Notes: generated by a model from the sequence alone, not told the origin. Counted from the first letter of the stretch, positions 1 through 8,942 are shown. The stretch: DNA of 64,000 nucleotides from Streptomyces liliiviolaceus (GCF_018070025.1 NZ_JAGPYQ010000001.1:6944001-7008000); one strand, 5' to 3'. Numbers and translations: made by a program.

Positions 1-159
1 CCGGACATGGTGTACACGGAGTATCTGACCGGGGCGCTGTACCTGGACTCCCGCAAGGAAGTGGCCGCGCATCTGGAGGTGCTCGACCATATGGCCACGG
101 GGGTGGCCTCCGCCCGGCGGACCAGGGAGATGATTCTGGCGCGCCGGGCGGATTTTTGA
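1..159 (+). CDS. C-terminal end of a DUF5753-type HTH regulator (partial)
   Basis: Only the last 52 codons are present; the gene runs in from the left edge and stops with TGA at 157-159. The peptide contains VYTEYLTGALYLDS followed by VAAHLEVLDHMATGVAS and ends REMILARRADF. This is the pattern of the end of the DUF5753 (Scr1-like) domain that follows an N-terminal Xre helix-turn-helix in a large streptomycete regulator family. Members are often paired with a small DUF397 protein, but none follows here; the next gene is convergent dnaK. The DNA-binding half is outside the window, so the family call rests on the tail alone. Confidence 0.7.
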   Translation, partial: PDMVYTEYLTGALYLDSRKEVAAHLEVLDHMATGVASARRTREMILARRADF

Positions 160-226
160 GGGTGCGCTTTGCCCGCCCGGGGGGGCTTGGGGGCTTGTTT
201 TTCGGCTGACGGTCGTCCTGGGCTGA

Positions 227-248
227 GCGCGCAGTTCCCCGCGCCCCT
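227..248 (-). repeat. Single copy of the GC-rich dispersed repeat
   Basis: One copy of the AGGGGCGCGGGGAACTGCGC family, read on the minus strand, in the gap between the convergent DUF5753 gene and dnaK. The rest of the 160-273 gap shows nothing recognisable. Confidence 0.8.
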
Positions 249-273
249 AGGTAGTGGGGCTGAGCCCTGGCTG

Positions 274-2166
274 TCAGGTCGGGGTGTCCTTCTTTTCTGT
301 GTTCTTGGGGTCCTCGTCGACTATTTCCGCGTCCACCACCGTCTCCTCGTCCGGTGGGGTGGGCTGTTCCGTGCCGGGCGGCTGGTCCTGTGGGGGTGAC
401 TGCTGGGCCTGGGCGTACATGGCCTGGCCCATCTTCTGACTGACGGTGGCCAGTTTCTCGGCGCCGGTGCGCAGGGTGTTCGTGTCGGTGCCGTCCCGGT
501 CGTTCAGGAGCGTCTGGAGCTCGGCGATCGCGGCCTCGACCTCCGTCTTGATGTCCGCCGGGATCCGCTCCTCGTTGTCGCGGATGAACTTCTCTGTCTG
601 GTAGACGAGTTGCTCGGCCTGGTTGCGGGTCTCGGCGGCCTCGCGGCGCCTGCGGTCCTCGTCGGCGTACTGCTCGGCCTCGCGCATCATGCGGTCGATG
701 TCGTCCTTGGCGAGCGCGGAACCACCCGTGACGGTCATCTTCTGCTCGCGGCCGGTGGCGAGGTCCTTCGCCGAGACATGCATGATTCCGTTGGCGTCGA
801 TGTCGAAGGCGACCTCGATCTGCGGCAGCCCGCGCGGCGAGGGCGGCAGCCCGGTGAGGTCGAAGACGCCCAGTTTCTTGTTGTAGGCGGCGATGTCGCG
901 TTCGCCCTGGAAGACCTGGATGCCGACGGACGGCTGGTTGTCCGTGGCGGTGGTGAAGATCTCCGAACGCCGGGTGGGAATGGTCGTGTTGCGTTCGATG
1001 AGCTTGGTCATGATGCCGCCCTTGGTCTCGATGCCGAGGGACAGCGGGGTGACGTCGAGGAGGAGGACGTCCTTCACGTCGCCGCGGATGACGCCCGCCT
1101 GGAGCGCCGCGCCGAGCGCCACGACCTCGTCCGGGTTGACGCCCTTGTGCGGGTCCTTGCCGGTGAGTTCCTTGACCACCTCGGTCACCGCGGGCATCCG
1201 GGTGGAGCCGCCGACGAGGATGACGTGGTCGACCGCGGAGAGCTTCACCCCGGCGTCCTTGACCGCCTGGTGGAAGGGCGCCTTGCAGCGTTCGAGCAAG
1301 TCGGCCGTCAGCTCCTGGAACTGAGCGCGCGTCAGCTTCTCGTCGAGGTGCAGCGGGCCGTCGCCGGTCGCGGTGATGTAGGGCAGGTTGACGGTCGTCT
1401 CGGTGGACGAGGACAGCTCGATCTTGGCCTTCTCCGCGCCCTCCCGCAGCCGCTGGAGCGCCATCTTGTCCTGGGCGAGGTCGATGCCGTACTGGCCCTT
1501 GAAGCGTTTGACGAGGTGCTCGACGACCCGCTGGTCCCAGTCGTCGCCGCCCAGTTGGGTGTCCCCGTTGGTGGCCTTGACCTCGATGACCCCGTCGCCG
1601 ATCTCCAGGAGGGACACGTCGAACGTGCCGCCGCCCAGGTCGAAGACGAGGACGGTCTGCTCCTCACCGCGGTCCAGTCCGTACGCCAGCGCCGCGGCCG
1701 TCGGCTCGTTGATGATCCGCAGCACGCTCAGGCCCGCGATCTCGCCGGCCTCCTTGGTGGCCTGGCGCTGGGTGTCGTCGAAGTAGGCGGGCACGGTGAT
1801 CACGGCTTCCGTGACGTCCTCGCCGAGATACGCCTCGGCGTCCCGCTTCAGTTTCTGCAGCACGCGCGCGGAGAGTTCCTGCGCGCGGTAGCGGGTGCCG
1901 TCGATCGTGCCGCCGTCGCTGCCGGGGAACCGCCAACCCGGGTCCCCCATATGGCGTTTGACGGAGCGCGCGGTGCGCTCGATGTTCGTCACGGCCTGCC
2001 GTTTGGCGACCTCCCCGACGAGCACCTCACCGTTCTTGGCGAACGCCACCACCGAGGGGGTGGTGCGCGCGCCCTCCGCGTTGGCGACGACCGTGGGCTC
2101 ACCCCCTTCCAGTACGGCGACCACCGAGTTCGTGGTACCGAGGTCGATCCCGACCGCACGTGCCAT
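274..2166 (-). CDS. dnaK: Hsp70 chaperone DnaK (stand-alone copy)
   Basis: A 630-residue ATP-dependent chaperone. The N-terminal ATPase domain (about 1-380) carries GIDLGTTNS, the phosphate motif DLGGGTFD and the adenosine motif [11 protein letters not shown]. The substrate-binding domain follows (about 385-500, including [14 protein letters not shown]), then the helical lid and a disordered Pro/Gln-rich tail ending near [11 protein letters not shown], like the acidic EEVD-type end of bacterial DnaK. Length is normal. Start ATG at 2166 has GGAAGGGG upstream. No grpE, dnaJ or hspR lies beside it, so this may be a second dnaK rather than the copy in the classical dnaK-grpE-dnaJ-hspR operon. A TTGACA promoter overlapped by a HAIR-like repeat lies directly upstream, suggesting HspR control. 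Confidence 0.97.
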   Translation of the reverse strand: MARAVGIDLGTTNSVVAVLEGGEPTVVANAEGARTTPSVVAFAKNGEVLVGEVAKRQAVTNIERTARSVKRHMGDPGWRFPGSDGGTIDGTRYRAQELSARVLQKLKRDAEAYLGEDVTEAVITVPAYFDDTQRQATKEAGEIAGLSVLRIINEPTAAALAYGLDRGEEQTVLVFDLGGGTFDVSLLEIGDGVIEVKATNGDTQLGGDDWDQRVVEHLVKRFKGQYGIDLAQDKMALQRLREGAEKAKIELSSSTETTVNLPYITATGDGPLHLDEKLTRAQFQELTADLLERCKAPFHQAVKDAGVKLSAVDHVILVGGSTRMPAVTEVVKELTGKDPHKGVNPDEVVALGAALQAGVIRGDVKDVLLLDVTPLSLGIETKGGIMTKLIERNTTIPTRRSEIFTTATDNQPSVGIQVFQGERDIAAYNKKLGVFDLTGLPPSPRGLPQIEVAFDIDANGIMHVSAKDLATGREQKMTVTGGSALAKDDIDRMMREAEQYADEDRRRREAAETRNQAEQLVYQTEKFIRDNEERIPADIKTEVEAAIAELQTLLNDRDGTDTNTLRTGAEKLATVSQKMGQAMYAQAQQSPPQDQPPGTEQPTPPDEETVVDAEIVDEDPKNTEKKDTPT

Positions 2167-2214
2167 GTCCGTCCCCTTCCGCCCAGGTCTTGCCGCGTTC
2201 CATCACCGCGTTCC

Positions 2215-2243
2215 ATCACAAAACTTGAGTGCGATGCTGTCAA
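2215..2243 (-). promoter_or_regulatory. Candidate dnaK promoter (TTGACA-17-TGTGAT)
   Basis: On the minus strand TTGACA (2243-2238) is followed, after exactly 17 bases, by TGTGAT (2220-2215), about 50 bases before the dnaK start. The -35 is a perfect vegetative consensus and the -10 matches TATAAT at four of six positions. The spacer contains ACTCAAG, half of an HspR-type site. Confidence 0.6.
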
Positions 2244-2244
2244 T
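2224..2244. promoter_or_regulatory. HAIR-like HspR operator candidate
   Basis: CTTGAGT (2224-2230), then seven bases, then TGTCAAT (2238-2244). The known HspR-associated inverted repeat is CTTGAGT-N7-ACTCAAG. The left arm is perfect and the right arm keeps only the TCAA core. Spacing and place over the -35 region fit a repressor site for the heat-shock gene downstream. Confidence 0.55.
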
Positions 2245-2277
2245 GGGGCAAGTACCCCGGACCTGGCCGGACATGAC

Positions 2278-2310
2278 GATGCCGCGCCCCCTCGCACGGG
2301 GCGCGGCATC
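2278..2310 (-). terminator. Strong hairpin downstream of the OsmC gene
   Basis: A perfect 13-bp stem (GATGCCGCGCCCC at 2278-2290 with its complement at 2298-2310) and a 7-base loop, 42 bases after the OsmC stop on the minus strand. It isolates dnaK from the upstream gene. There is no strong T-tract. Confidence 0.7.
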
Positions 2311-2351
2311 GTCTCAAGCGCGGTGTGCCGGTGTTCCGGAACGGCTGGGTG

Positions 2352-2777
2352 TCAGGCGAGCTTCGCCGTCAGCGTGATCGTCGTGCCCGTCAGCGCCTGG
2401 CTGACCGGGCAGTTCTTCTTGGCGTCCTCGGCGGCGGCGACGAAGCCGTTCTCGTCGAGGCCCGGCACGGTGCCCTCCACGGTGAGGTGGATGCCCGTGA
2501 TGCCCTCACCCGGCTGGAACGTGACGTCCGCGGAGGTGGTGAGCTTGGTGGGCGGGGTGCCGGCGCCGGCGAGGCCGTGCGAGAGCGCCATGGAGAAGCA
2601 GCTGGAGTGGGCGGCGGCGATCAGCTCCTCCGGGCTGGTCTTGCCGTTCGCCTTCTCGGAGCGCGACGGCCACGACACCGGCTGCTCGCCGATGCCGGAG
2701 GAGTCGAAGGTGACGACGCCGTTGCCCTCAAGCAGGTTGCCTTCCCAGACGGTGTGTGCGGAGCGCGTTGTTGCCAC
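2352..2777 (-). CDS. OsmC/Ohr-family peroxiredoxin-like protein
   Basis: A 141-residue protein covering the whole OsmC fold. The two redox cysteines are visible in AHSSCFSMAL and KKNCPVSQAL. Members reduce organic hydroperoxides through this cysteine pair in the cytoplasm. The N-terminal strands (HTVWEGNLLEGNGVVTFDSS) and the PEELIAAAHSSC helix resemble the OsmC branch rather than Ohr. The GTG start at 2777 has AAAGGGA six bases upstream. It is a single-gene unit between the vWA gene (74-base gap) and a strong terminator. Confidence 0.93.
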   Translation of the reverse strand: MATTRSAHTVWEGNLLEGNGVVTFDSSGIGEQPVSWPSRSEKANGKTSPEELIAAAHSSCFSMALSHGLAGAGTPPTKLTTSADVTFQPGEGITGIHLTVEGTVPGLDENGFVAAAEDAKKNCPVSQALTGTTITLTAKLA

Positions 2778-2851
2778 GATGATTCCCTTTCGACGAGGTC
2801 CCGGTTCCGGGTCCGTGGCACCATCCGATCACACTCGGGTCACCGTCGGGC

Positions 2852-4660
2852 TCAGCGCACGCGAAAGACCGGTCCCCGCGCGGTGAACGGCAGGGACGCG
2901 CCCTGCGGAATCAGATAGGCGTGCTCGCGGCGGACCCGCAGCACATCGCACCAGCCGTCGGTGATGACCAGGACCGGGGCACCCGGCGGGAAGTCCTTCG
3001 CCCGGTGCAGGAGGTCGACACCCGGCTGCAGGATCGTGCCGCCCCGGCCGTGGACGCGTACCCGCCCGGCGATCTCCGTGACCGGGACGAAGCCCGCGTC
3101 GTGCGGTGCCGCGTCGCAGAACACGACCCGCGCCGCCGGTACGTCCCTGGCCTCGGCGTACGAGGCGATCGCACCCAGTGCCTTGCCGAGCAGGGTGCGG
3201 TCCATGGAACCGGAGGTGTCGAGGACCACGCCGAAGGTGCAGCGGGAGATCTCCTCGGGCGGGAAGTACCGTCCGGCGCGCGGGATGTCCGGGGTGGCGG
3301 CCTGTCGGCGGGACGGACGGGCGTAGGTGCGCAGCGGCTCGGGGCGCGGCACGAACTCGTCGAACCAGCGCGCCAGTTGAGCGTCCCACGGCAGCGGCGG
3401 ATGGCTGAGCGCGCGGATGTCCTCGACGAGCCCGCCGGGCAGGTAGCCGCGCTCCTGCCGCTCGTGCAGGTCGAGGCCGCGGGCGAGGCCGCGGCGGTAG
3501 AACTCGTCGAGGTCGACGTAGTCGCGGGGCGAGCCGAGAGGGCCACCGAGAATGTCTCCGACGCCCTTGCCGCGCAGGGTGGCGAGGCGCCGGTGGCGGC
3601 GCAGGTCGGTGGCGAGCCGGTCGTAGACCTCCTCGGCGGACAGGTCCTTCACCTCCTGGTCGTACAGCAGCCCTTCGGGCGCCACGCCGACCTGCATCTC
3701 GGTCAGCCAGGAGTTGATGACGTAGTCGCAGGCGACGTTGAAGAGGTACGGGTCGCGGACGCCGCAGCGGTCGCCGTGGCGCAGCGCGGCGTGCAGCATC
3801 TCGTGGGCGAGGACGAACCGCCATTCCTCGTCGTCGAACTGCCGCAGCGGGTTGATGTAGATCTCGGCGGCCTCCGGGTCGACGGCGGCGACGGAGATGC
3901 CGTGCGCGTGGGCGAGTTCGGCGTCCGCGACGATCGTGATGCCGGCCGCGATGCCGCCGAGCAGGGGGTAGGAGGACACGAACCAGCTCAGGGCCCGCTC
4001 CCACGGCTGGCGCGGGGTGATGCCGCCGCGCATCGAGTCGCGCCGGCCGCCCGCCATGTCCATCGCGGCGGACACCGTGCGCGTCAGGGCGTGGGCGAAG
4101 GCGAGCTGCCAGTCCGGCGCGGAACCTCCCCGCCAGGTGTCCCACGGCACGAGCAGCTGGTCCGGCTCGTCACCGGCCGTACCGCAGCGCTCGTACACCG
4201 CGGGGATGCCCGCGCCGTCGCGGCGCCAGCGCGCGGCGAGCTGCTCCTCGTCCCCGTCGGGGTACGACATCGGCAGGTCGGCGGGGGTCAGGCCGATGGG
4301 GAAGCCGAGCAGGAAGCGGTTGACGACGACGCAGCGGGCGGCGAGGTCGAAGCGGTCGGGCTGCTCCCGCACGGTCCTGTGCGCCGGTACGTGTCCGAAG
4401 CCGAGGTGGAGGGCGGCGTGCGCGACCGCCCAGGCCCACTCGACGGGCCGGGCGCGGCGCTTGGGGTGGACGTGCAGCACGCCGTCGGAGTCGACGCGGA
4501 CGAGCCCGTCGCGGGGCGACTCCTCGCAGTCCTCCTGGCGGCAGACGCTGAAGCCGATGGCGGCGAGGGCGCGGTTGCTCCGCACGAGCCGCATCCCCTC
4601 GGCGAACGCCTCGGCGGCCGGGTCCTTCTTGGGCTCCGCCTGCTTGCCCGTACGGGTCAC
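2852..4660 (-). CDS. vWA-like metallopeptidase domain protein (DUF2201-type)
   Basis: About 602 residues from GTG 4660. The N-terminal half holds a putative zinc-metallopeptidase-like motif, VLAHEMLHAALRHGD (HExxH), preceded by an AVAHAALHLGFGH segment. The C-terminal half is a von Willebrand A-type fold with the MIDAS motif DTSGSMDRT and VLVITDGWCD. This architecture is usual for the partner of MoxR AAA+ ATPases, thought to act in assembly or metal-dependent maturation of complexes. The start overlaps the moxR stop by GTGA, so translation is coupled. A long open frame continues upstream of the GTG, but that part is read in a different frame of moxR and is rejected. The actual substrate cannot be read from sequence. 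Confidence 0.88.
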   Translation of the reverse strand: MTRTGKQAEPKKDPAAEAFAEGMRLVRSNRALAAIGFSVCRQEDCEESPRDGLVRVDSDGVLHVHPKRRARPVEWAWAVAHAALHLGFGHVPAHRTVREQPDRFDLAARCVVVNRFLLGFPIGLTPADLPMSYPDGDEEQLAARWRRDGAGIPAVYERCGTAGDEPDQLLVPWDTWRGGSAPDWQLAFAHALTRTVSAAMDMAGGRRDSMRGGITPRQPWERALSWFVSSYPLLGGIAAGITIVADAELAHAHGISVAAVDPEAAEIYINPLRQFDDEEWRFVLAHEMLHAALRHGDRCGVRDPYLFNVACDYVINSWLTEMQVGVAPEGLLYDQEVKDLSAEEVYDRLATDLRRHRRLATLRGKGVGDILGGPLGSPRDYVDLDEFYRRGLARGLDLHERQERGYLPGGLVEDIRALSHPPLPWDAQLARWFDEFVPRPEPLRTYARPSRRQAATPDIPRAGRYFPPEEISRCTFGVVLDTSGSMDRTLLGKALGAIASYAEARDVPAARVVFCDAAPHDAGFVPVTEIAGRVRVHGRGGTILQPGVDLLHRAKDFPPGAPVLVITDGWCDVLRVRREHAYLIPQGASLPFTARGPVFRVR

Positions 4661-5718
4661 CGGCGGGCCTCCACCAGCCGGGGCATGTCGCGGGCCGCCT
4701 CCACCAGGAACCAGGCGGGCAGTACGGGGTTGCCGTCCTCGTCCGAGGCGATGACGCTCTGGGCCACCTCCACGGAGATCTCGGCGAGCTGCACGAGCAG
4801 CGACTTCGCGCGGTACGCGGTCTGCCGGCCGTTCGCCGAGGCGTGCTCCTTGCTGGTGGGCAGCTCCTTGACGAGCCGTCCCCGGAACGACTCGGCGAGG
4901 TAGTACAGCAGGTCGCGGTCCTCGACGCGGTTCGGCCAGCGGGCCTCTCCCTTGAGGATCGCCTCGATGCCGAAACGGCTGCGGACGATCTTCACATAGC
5001 CGCAGAAGGCGACCGCGTGCGCGGGTGTCAGGGTGCCGTGCGCGATGACCTTGAGCGTCGGCTCGTCGAGGGTCGGGCCGAAGGAACGCAGGGCGTCGGA
5101 GAGCATGTGCCAGGAGCGGGGCGTGGAGAACGGCTCCTCGGTCTTCGGCGGCTTCGACCACAGGTGGTCGGGGCGGTCGGTGAGGTGGTCGAGCACCCAC
5201 GGGTGGATGTCGTTGGTCGCCGCCCACACCAGCCAGTCCTTCGCCGAGACCTCCAGGTGGACGTGCGTGAGGCGGTTGACCAGGGCGGACGCGATGGGGC
5301 GGGCGAGGGCGTTGTCCGTCGAGCGGTTGCCCGCGCCGATCACGATCGAGCCCGCGGGCAGCTCGTAGTCGCCGATGCGGCGGTCCAGGATCAGCGAGTA
5401 GAAGGCCTTCTGGACGTCCGGGGTCGCCGCGTTCAGCTCGTCCAGGAACAGGCAGTACGGCTCGTCGCGGGCGATCGCCTGCGGCGGGCAGAAGACGGAA
5501 CGGCCGTCCCGGATCTGCGGTACGCCGATCAGGTCCTCCGGGGCCAGCTGCGTACCCAGCAGGCTCACGCACTCCAGTCCCAGCGACTCGGCGAACTCCC
5601 TGACCAGGGAGGACTTTCCGATGCCGGGGGCGCCCCAGAGGAACACGGGTCGCACGGTCGCGAGACCGAGCAGTAGTTCCGGTACACGGGCGGGAGTGAC
5701 GGTGACGGCTGCCTGCAC
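4657..5718 (-). CDS. MoxR-type AAA+ ATPase
   Basis: A 353-residue AAA+ ATPase. Walker A is GAPGIGKSS (about residues 30-40), Walker B is CLFLDELNAA, and sensor 1 is IGAGNRSTDN, followed by RLTHVHLEV. Such MoxR proteins work with a vWA partner as a chaperone-like remodelling pair, and the partner overlaps by four bases downstream. I chose GTG 5718 because AGGAG sits five bases upstream and it begins just before the conserved core. An in-frame extension to 5970 exists, but it reads through the GC-rich repeat and has no family similarity. Confidence 0.9.
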   Translation of the reverse strand: MQAAVTVTPARVPELLLGLATVRPVFLWGAPGIGKSSLVREFAESLGLECVSLLGTQLAPEDLIGVPQIRDGRSVFCPPQAIARDEPYCLFLDELNAATPDVQKAFYSLILDRRIGDYELPAGSIVIGAGNRSTDNALARPIASALVNRLTHVHLEVSAKDWLVWAATNDIHPWVLDHLTDRPDHLWSKPPKTEEPFSTPRSWHMLSDALRSFGPTLDEPTLKVIAHGTLTPAHAVAFCGYVKIVRSRFGIEAILKGEARWPNRVEDRDLLYYLAESFRGRLVKELPTSKEHASANGRQTAYRAKSLLVQLAEISVEVAQSVIASDEDGNPVLPAWFLVEAARDMPRLVEARR

Positions 5719-5850
5719 GCGGGCTCCTGGGGGTTGGGGGGCGGGGATTCGGCCACGCCCAGTGTGCGTGGCCCTGCCCCTCCCCCGCAGCCCATTTTCC
5801 CCGGCGGGGAGGGCAGGCCGGTCGCCCACCTGCGGGCACGTCGTGGCTGG

Positions 5851-6110
5851 CCGCGCAGTTCCCCGCGCCCCTGAAAGACGGGGCTGCGCCCCTGTCTTTC
5901 CCCCTAGGCCGCCACCCCAGCCCCGCAAGGGGCGCGGGGAACGGCGCGACCAGCCCCCACCGACCCGCACCCAACCGTCCGCGCCAGGCTCACACCCCTA
6001 AGGGGCGCGGGGAACGGCGCGATCAACCCCCACCGGCCCGCAGCCGACCGTCCGCGCCAGGCTCACACCCCTAAGGGGCGCGGGGAACTGCGCAACGAGC
6101 CCCGCCGACC
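5851..6110. repeat. GC-rich repeat cluster with two tandem 73-bp units
   Basis: This holds four copies: one minus-oriented near 5853 and three plus-oriented with GGGG starting at 5929, 6002 and 6075. The last three are exactly 73 bases apart, so a unit made of the core plus a CCCCCACCG-type tail and a CCGTCCGCGCCAGGCTCACA segment is duplicated. The cluster fills most of 5719-6155; I see no gene there. Confidence 0.85.
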
Positions 6111-6155
6111 CGCAGCCGAAGCAGCCTCACCCGCGCGGGCGCACAAGCGCACCCG

Positions 6156-8246
6156 TCACGCCGAGCGTGAGTCGTCGAGCGGCGCGCCGTCACCCACCGG
6201 CACCTGCGGACCGTCGTCCTCCCGCAACCACCGCCGCAGCACCCGGTGCACCTGCTCGGCGCCGACCAGCTCCTCCCCCGCCCCCACCGGAGGTGAAAGC
6301 GTGAGCGGCGACATCAGGAAGGGCCGCCCCTGGGCCCCGCCCAACCCCCCGTGCGACCCGATCTGCTCCTCGAACGCGAGAACCTCGCCGTCCTCGGGGT
6401 CGTACCAGGAGTTCACCATGATGTCCGCGACATGCGGGAACGCGTGCGTACGGCGTACCGCGTCGGCCGCCCCCACCCCGAAGTCCGCGAGCGGCCCCGG
6501 GCCGTCGTCCAGCTCGTCCAGCGGAATCGCCGCGCCGTGCGCGCCGAGCACGAGCCCGCCGTGCTCCTCGCTGCGCACGAGCACGAACCCGATCCCGGGA
6601 TGGTTCGCGAGCGTGGTCAGCAGCGCGGGATGCCGCGCGTCGATCTCCTCCCGGCTCATCCGGTGCGGCACGTCCGGGAAGGACACGAGCCCCAGGTTCC
6701 CGGACGCCAGCACGATGGGTTCCGACGGCGGCAGGGTCGGCCGGAACTGCTCGCCGCCCTCCTCCACGGGCCTGCGCAGCGCGGCCAGCACCGCCGCCCT
6801 GGCCTCGGCGCCGCTGTGCGTACGCCGGGCCTTGCGCGGCACGGGCAGCCCGCAGCCGGCCCGGACCAGCTCGCCGAGACCGAGGCCGTAACGGGCGTGG
6901 AAGGTCTCCCCCGGGCTCTGGCCGTGGTCGGAGAGCAGGACCACGCGGTACGCCCGCGGCGCGTGCTCGGCGACCTGCTCGATCAGGGCCAGCGAGCGGT
7001 CGAGCCGCTGCAGGACCTTCTCCGCGTCCCGGCTGCGCGGCCCGGAATGGTGCGCGACCTCGTCGTACGCGACCAGGTCCGCGTAGACCGAGGCGCGTCC
7101 GGCGAACATGTCCCCGATGACCGCCGCGACGACGACGTCCCGCTCGATGACGGTCGCGAAGGCGCGGATGAACGGGTAGAGCCCGCCGCGGCCGACCCGG
7201 GGCCGCTGCTTCCGCAGCCGGGCCCGGGTGGACTCGCCGATCTCACGGCCTACGTCGGCGACGAAGGACAGCGCGGTACGGACCGCGTTGGCGGGGTCGG
7301 AGAAGTACGCGAAGTAGCCCGCCCGGGAACGGTTCGCCCTGCCTCGCCTCGCGGCCACGGAGAGCACCAGGGCCAGTTGCTCGGCGCCCCCGCTGAAGAG
7401 GTTGCCGCGGCTCGCTCCGTCCAGGGTGAGCAGACCGCCGTCACCGGTGTGCTCGATGGCCCGGCGCTGGAGTTCGGCGGCGCTGGTGGGCCGGTTGCAG
7501 ACCATGATCTCCCGGGTGTCCTTCTCGTACCAGCGGAAGGCGGGGATGTCGTGGTTGGAGCCGTGCAGGATGCCGAGCTGGCTGGCGCCGGTCTGGCTGG
7601 ACCAGTCGGTGCGCCAGGGCGCGAGCCGGTGGGTGGTACGGGCTCCCGGGCCCTCACCGAGCCAGGCGGCCACGGTGGGCATGAGACCGCGTCCGATCGC
7701 GTCCACGAGCACGTCGTGACCGACTCCGTCGAGTTGGAGGAAGACCGTGCCGGGCGCCGACTGGGCGCCGGGCGGCGGCGCCTGTCCGCGGCGGCGGTCG
7801 GACAGCCGGTACAGCCTGCGCCGGTAGGCGTCGTCGTCCCGCACGGCCAGCGCGCCGCCGGTGGCCGAGGCGACCGCGGACATCACCGCGGCGACGACCA
7901 CGGCGGTCTCCGGGGCGGCCTCGCTCTGCCCCGAGGGGTCCAGGCGCAGGGCCAGCAGCAGGAGCGAGCCGTTCAGGAAGAAGACGAGTACGCCGAGGAC
8001 GAGGGCGGGGACGAGGAGCAGGGCCCGTACGAGGAGGGGCCACACGACGGAGGAGAGCACGCCGAACGCTCCGGCGCCCAGGGCGGCGGTGACGGCGATG
8101 CTGGTGGCGCTGTCACCGTCGGCCGACTGGAGCCTGAAGTCCGGCAGGATCCCGGCGAGCACGAGCATGGTGACCGTGGAGACCGCCCACACGGCGACGC
8201 TCCGCCAGACCGCGCTCGCCACCCTCCGCCATCGTTCTTTCCCCAC
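6156..8246 (-). CDS. Holin-like membrane domain fused to alkaline-phosphatase-fold hydrolase
   Basis: 696 residues. The first ~135 hold about four hydrophobic helices (AVSTVTMLVLAGI, SSVVWPLLVRALLLVPALVLGVLVFF in parts, and VVVAAVMSAVASATGG), the pattern named phage holin family in actinobacterial annotations. From about residue 165 follows an alkaline-phosphatase/nucleotide-pyrophosphatase fold: FLQLDGVGHDVL (first metal Asp), DWSSQTGASQLGILHG (nucleophile region), DEVAHHSG, LSDHGQSPG (metal Asp-His) and SHGGLGG near the end. This predicts a membrane-tethered phosphodiesterase or phosphatase of unknown substrate; topology is not certain. GTG start with GAGGCAGG upstream. No phage genes are nearby, so the holin label should not be read as phage origin. 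Confidence 0.85.
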   Translation of the reverse strand: MGKERWRRVASAVWRSVAVWAVSTVTMLVLAGILPDFRLQSADGDSATSIAVTAALGAGAFGVLSSVVWPLLVRALLLVPALVLGVLVFFLNGSLLLLALRLDPSGQSEAAPETAVVVAAVMSAVASATGGALAVRDDDAYRRRLYRLSDRRRGQAPPPGAQSAPGTVFLQLDGVGHDVLVDAIGRGLMPTVAAWLGEGPGARTTHRLAPWRTDWSSQTGASQLGILHGSNHDIPAFRWYEKDTREIMVCNRPTSAAELQRRAIEHTGDGGLLTLDGASRGNLFSGGAEQLALVLSVAARRGRANRSRAGYFAYFSDPANAVRTALSFVADVGREIGESTRARLRKQRPRVGRGGLYPFIRAFATVIERDVVVAAVIGDMFAGRASVYADLVAYDEVAHHSGPRSRDAEKVLQRLDRSLALIEQVAEHAPRAYRVVLLSDHGQSPGETFHARYGLGLGELVRAGCGLPVPRKARRTHSGAEARAAVLAALRRPVEEGGEQFRPTLPPSEPIVLASGNLGLVSFPDVPHRMSREEIDARHPALLTTLANHPGIGFVLVRSEEHGGLVLGAHGAAIPLDELDDGPGPLADFGVGAADAVRRTHAFPHVADIMVNSWYDPEDGEVLAFEEQIGSHGGLGGAQGRPFLMSPLTLSPPVGAGEELVGAEQVHRVLRRWLREDDGPQVPVGDGAPLDDSRSA

Positions 8247-8361
8247 GTCACGCCTGCCTCACATCCGCGCCCGCCCTCCTGCTGACGGACCAGAGCCCAA
8301 CCCTGCCATACCGCCCACGACGGACCCCGTGGACGCCCTTCAGGGACGCGACCCGGTCTTT

Positions 8362-8450
8362 CAAGGGGCGCGGGGAACGGCGCAACAGGCCTGCGCGATC
8401 AGCCCCGTCTTTTCAGGGGCGCGGGGAACTGCGCGACAAGCCCCCACCGG
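8362..8450 (+). repeat. Two copies of the GC-rich repeat
   Basis: Two plus-oriented copies (GGGG at 8365 and 8416) just left of the 3' end of the minus-strand gene at 8517. The second has the long CGACAAGCCCCCACCGG tail. The rest of 8247-8516 shows no gene. Confidence 0.85.
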
Positions 8451-8516
8451 ACCGGCACCCACCCACGAACGCCCAGCACCCCGCATCGGCCCGGGGCCGG
8501 CCCTCGCCCGGAGCGA

Positions 8517-8942
8517 TCAACGACCGTCGTACCCGGCCGTCGGCATCGACAGCCGCCGATGCACCCGCGCCTTCATCTGCGCGTCGTACGCGGGCTCCGC
8601 GTGCCCGACCGTCTCGACCCGCACCCCCCGCCTCGCGCACTCCGCGGTGAACGCGTCCACGGAGGCGAGCGCCCGCTCCAGAACCCGGCGGCTGGGCGCG
8701 ACGAACAGATCCACGAGGCCGGCCTCGGCGTCCTCCCAGAGCGCGCAGTGGTCGGACCGCAGCCCCCGCAGGAGCAGCTCCCGCGTGACCACGTAACCGC
8801 GCTCGGCCGCCCAGTGCGCGCACATGGCGTGCTGGCTGCGCGAGTCCACCAGGAAGGGGTCCGCGTCCAGCTCCTCCAACGGCGTCAGGCTGGCGATCGT
8901 CGTCACGCGGAGCATGCCGGAGGTACGGCGTGTGTCTCCCAT
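8517..8942 (-). CDS. Conserved-looking hypothetical protein
   Basis: 141 residues, ATG at 8942 with GGAGGTGAGG upstream. No signal peptide, membrane segment or known catalytic motif is visible. The sequence is well mixed and globular: LTPLEELDADPFLVDSR, then AHWAAERGYVVTRELLLRG, then LFVAPSRRVLERALASVDAF and RRGVRVETVGHAEP. The repeated reference to an external serine/arginine-rich segment and the pattern of a small alpha/beta domain faintly recall resolvase-like or toxin-like folds, but I do not recognise a family. It is divergent from the metallo-hydrolase gene at 9027 (84-base gap), so the two may share a control region. Confidence 0.75.
   Translation of the reverse strand: MGDTRRTSGMLRVTTIASLTPLEELDADPFLVDSRSQHAMCAHWAAERGYVVTRELLLRGLRSDHCALWEDAEAGLVDLFVAPSRRVLERALASVDAFTAECARRGVRVETVGHAEPAYDAQMKARVHRRLSMPTAGYDGR

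Noticed and set aside
610..2886. 758-codon open frame on the plus strand across dnaK and the OsmC gene
   Set aside because: Antisense to two well-supported genes; composition is Arg/Gly/Val-rich and no domain is seen. A product of high GC content.
5719..5970. N-terminal extension of the MoxR gene to 5970
   Set aside because: Translates the GC-rich repeat (SPRP...GARGTAR) with no family similarity; a ribosome site sits at GTG 5718.
6156..8246. Phage origin suggested by two holin-like proteins
   Set aside because: No phage structural, integrase or lysis genes are nearby; these domains are common in actinobacterial chromosomes.
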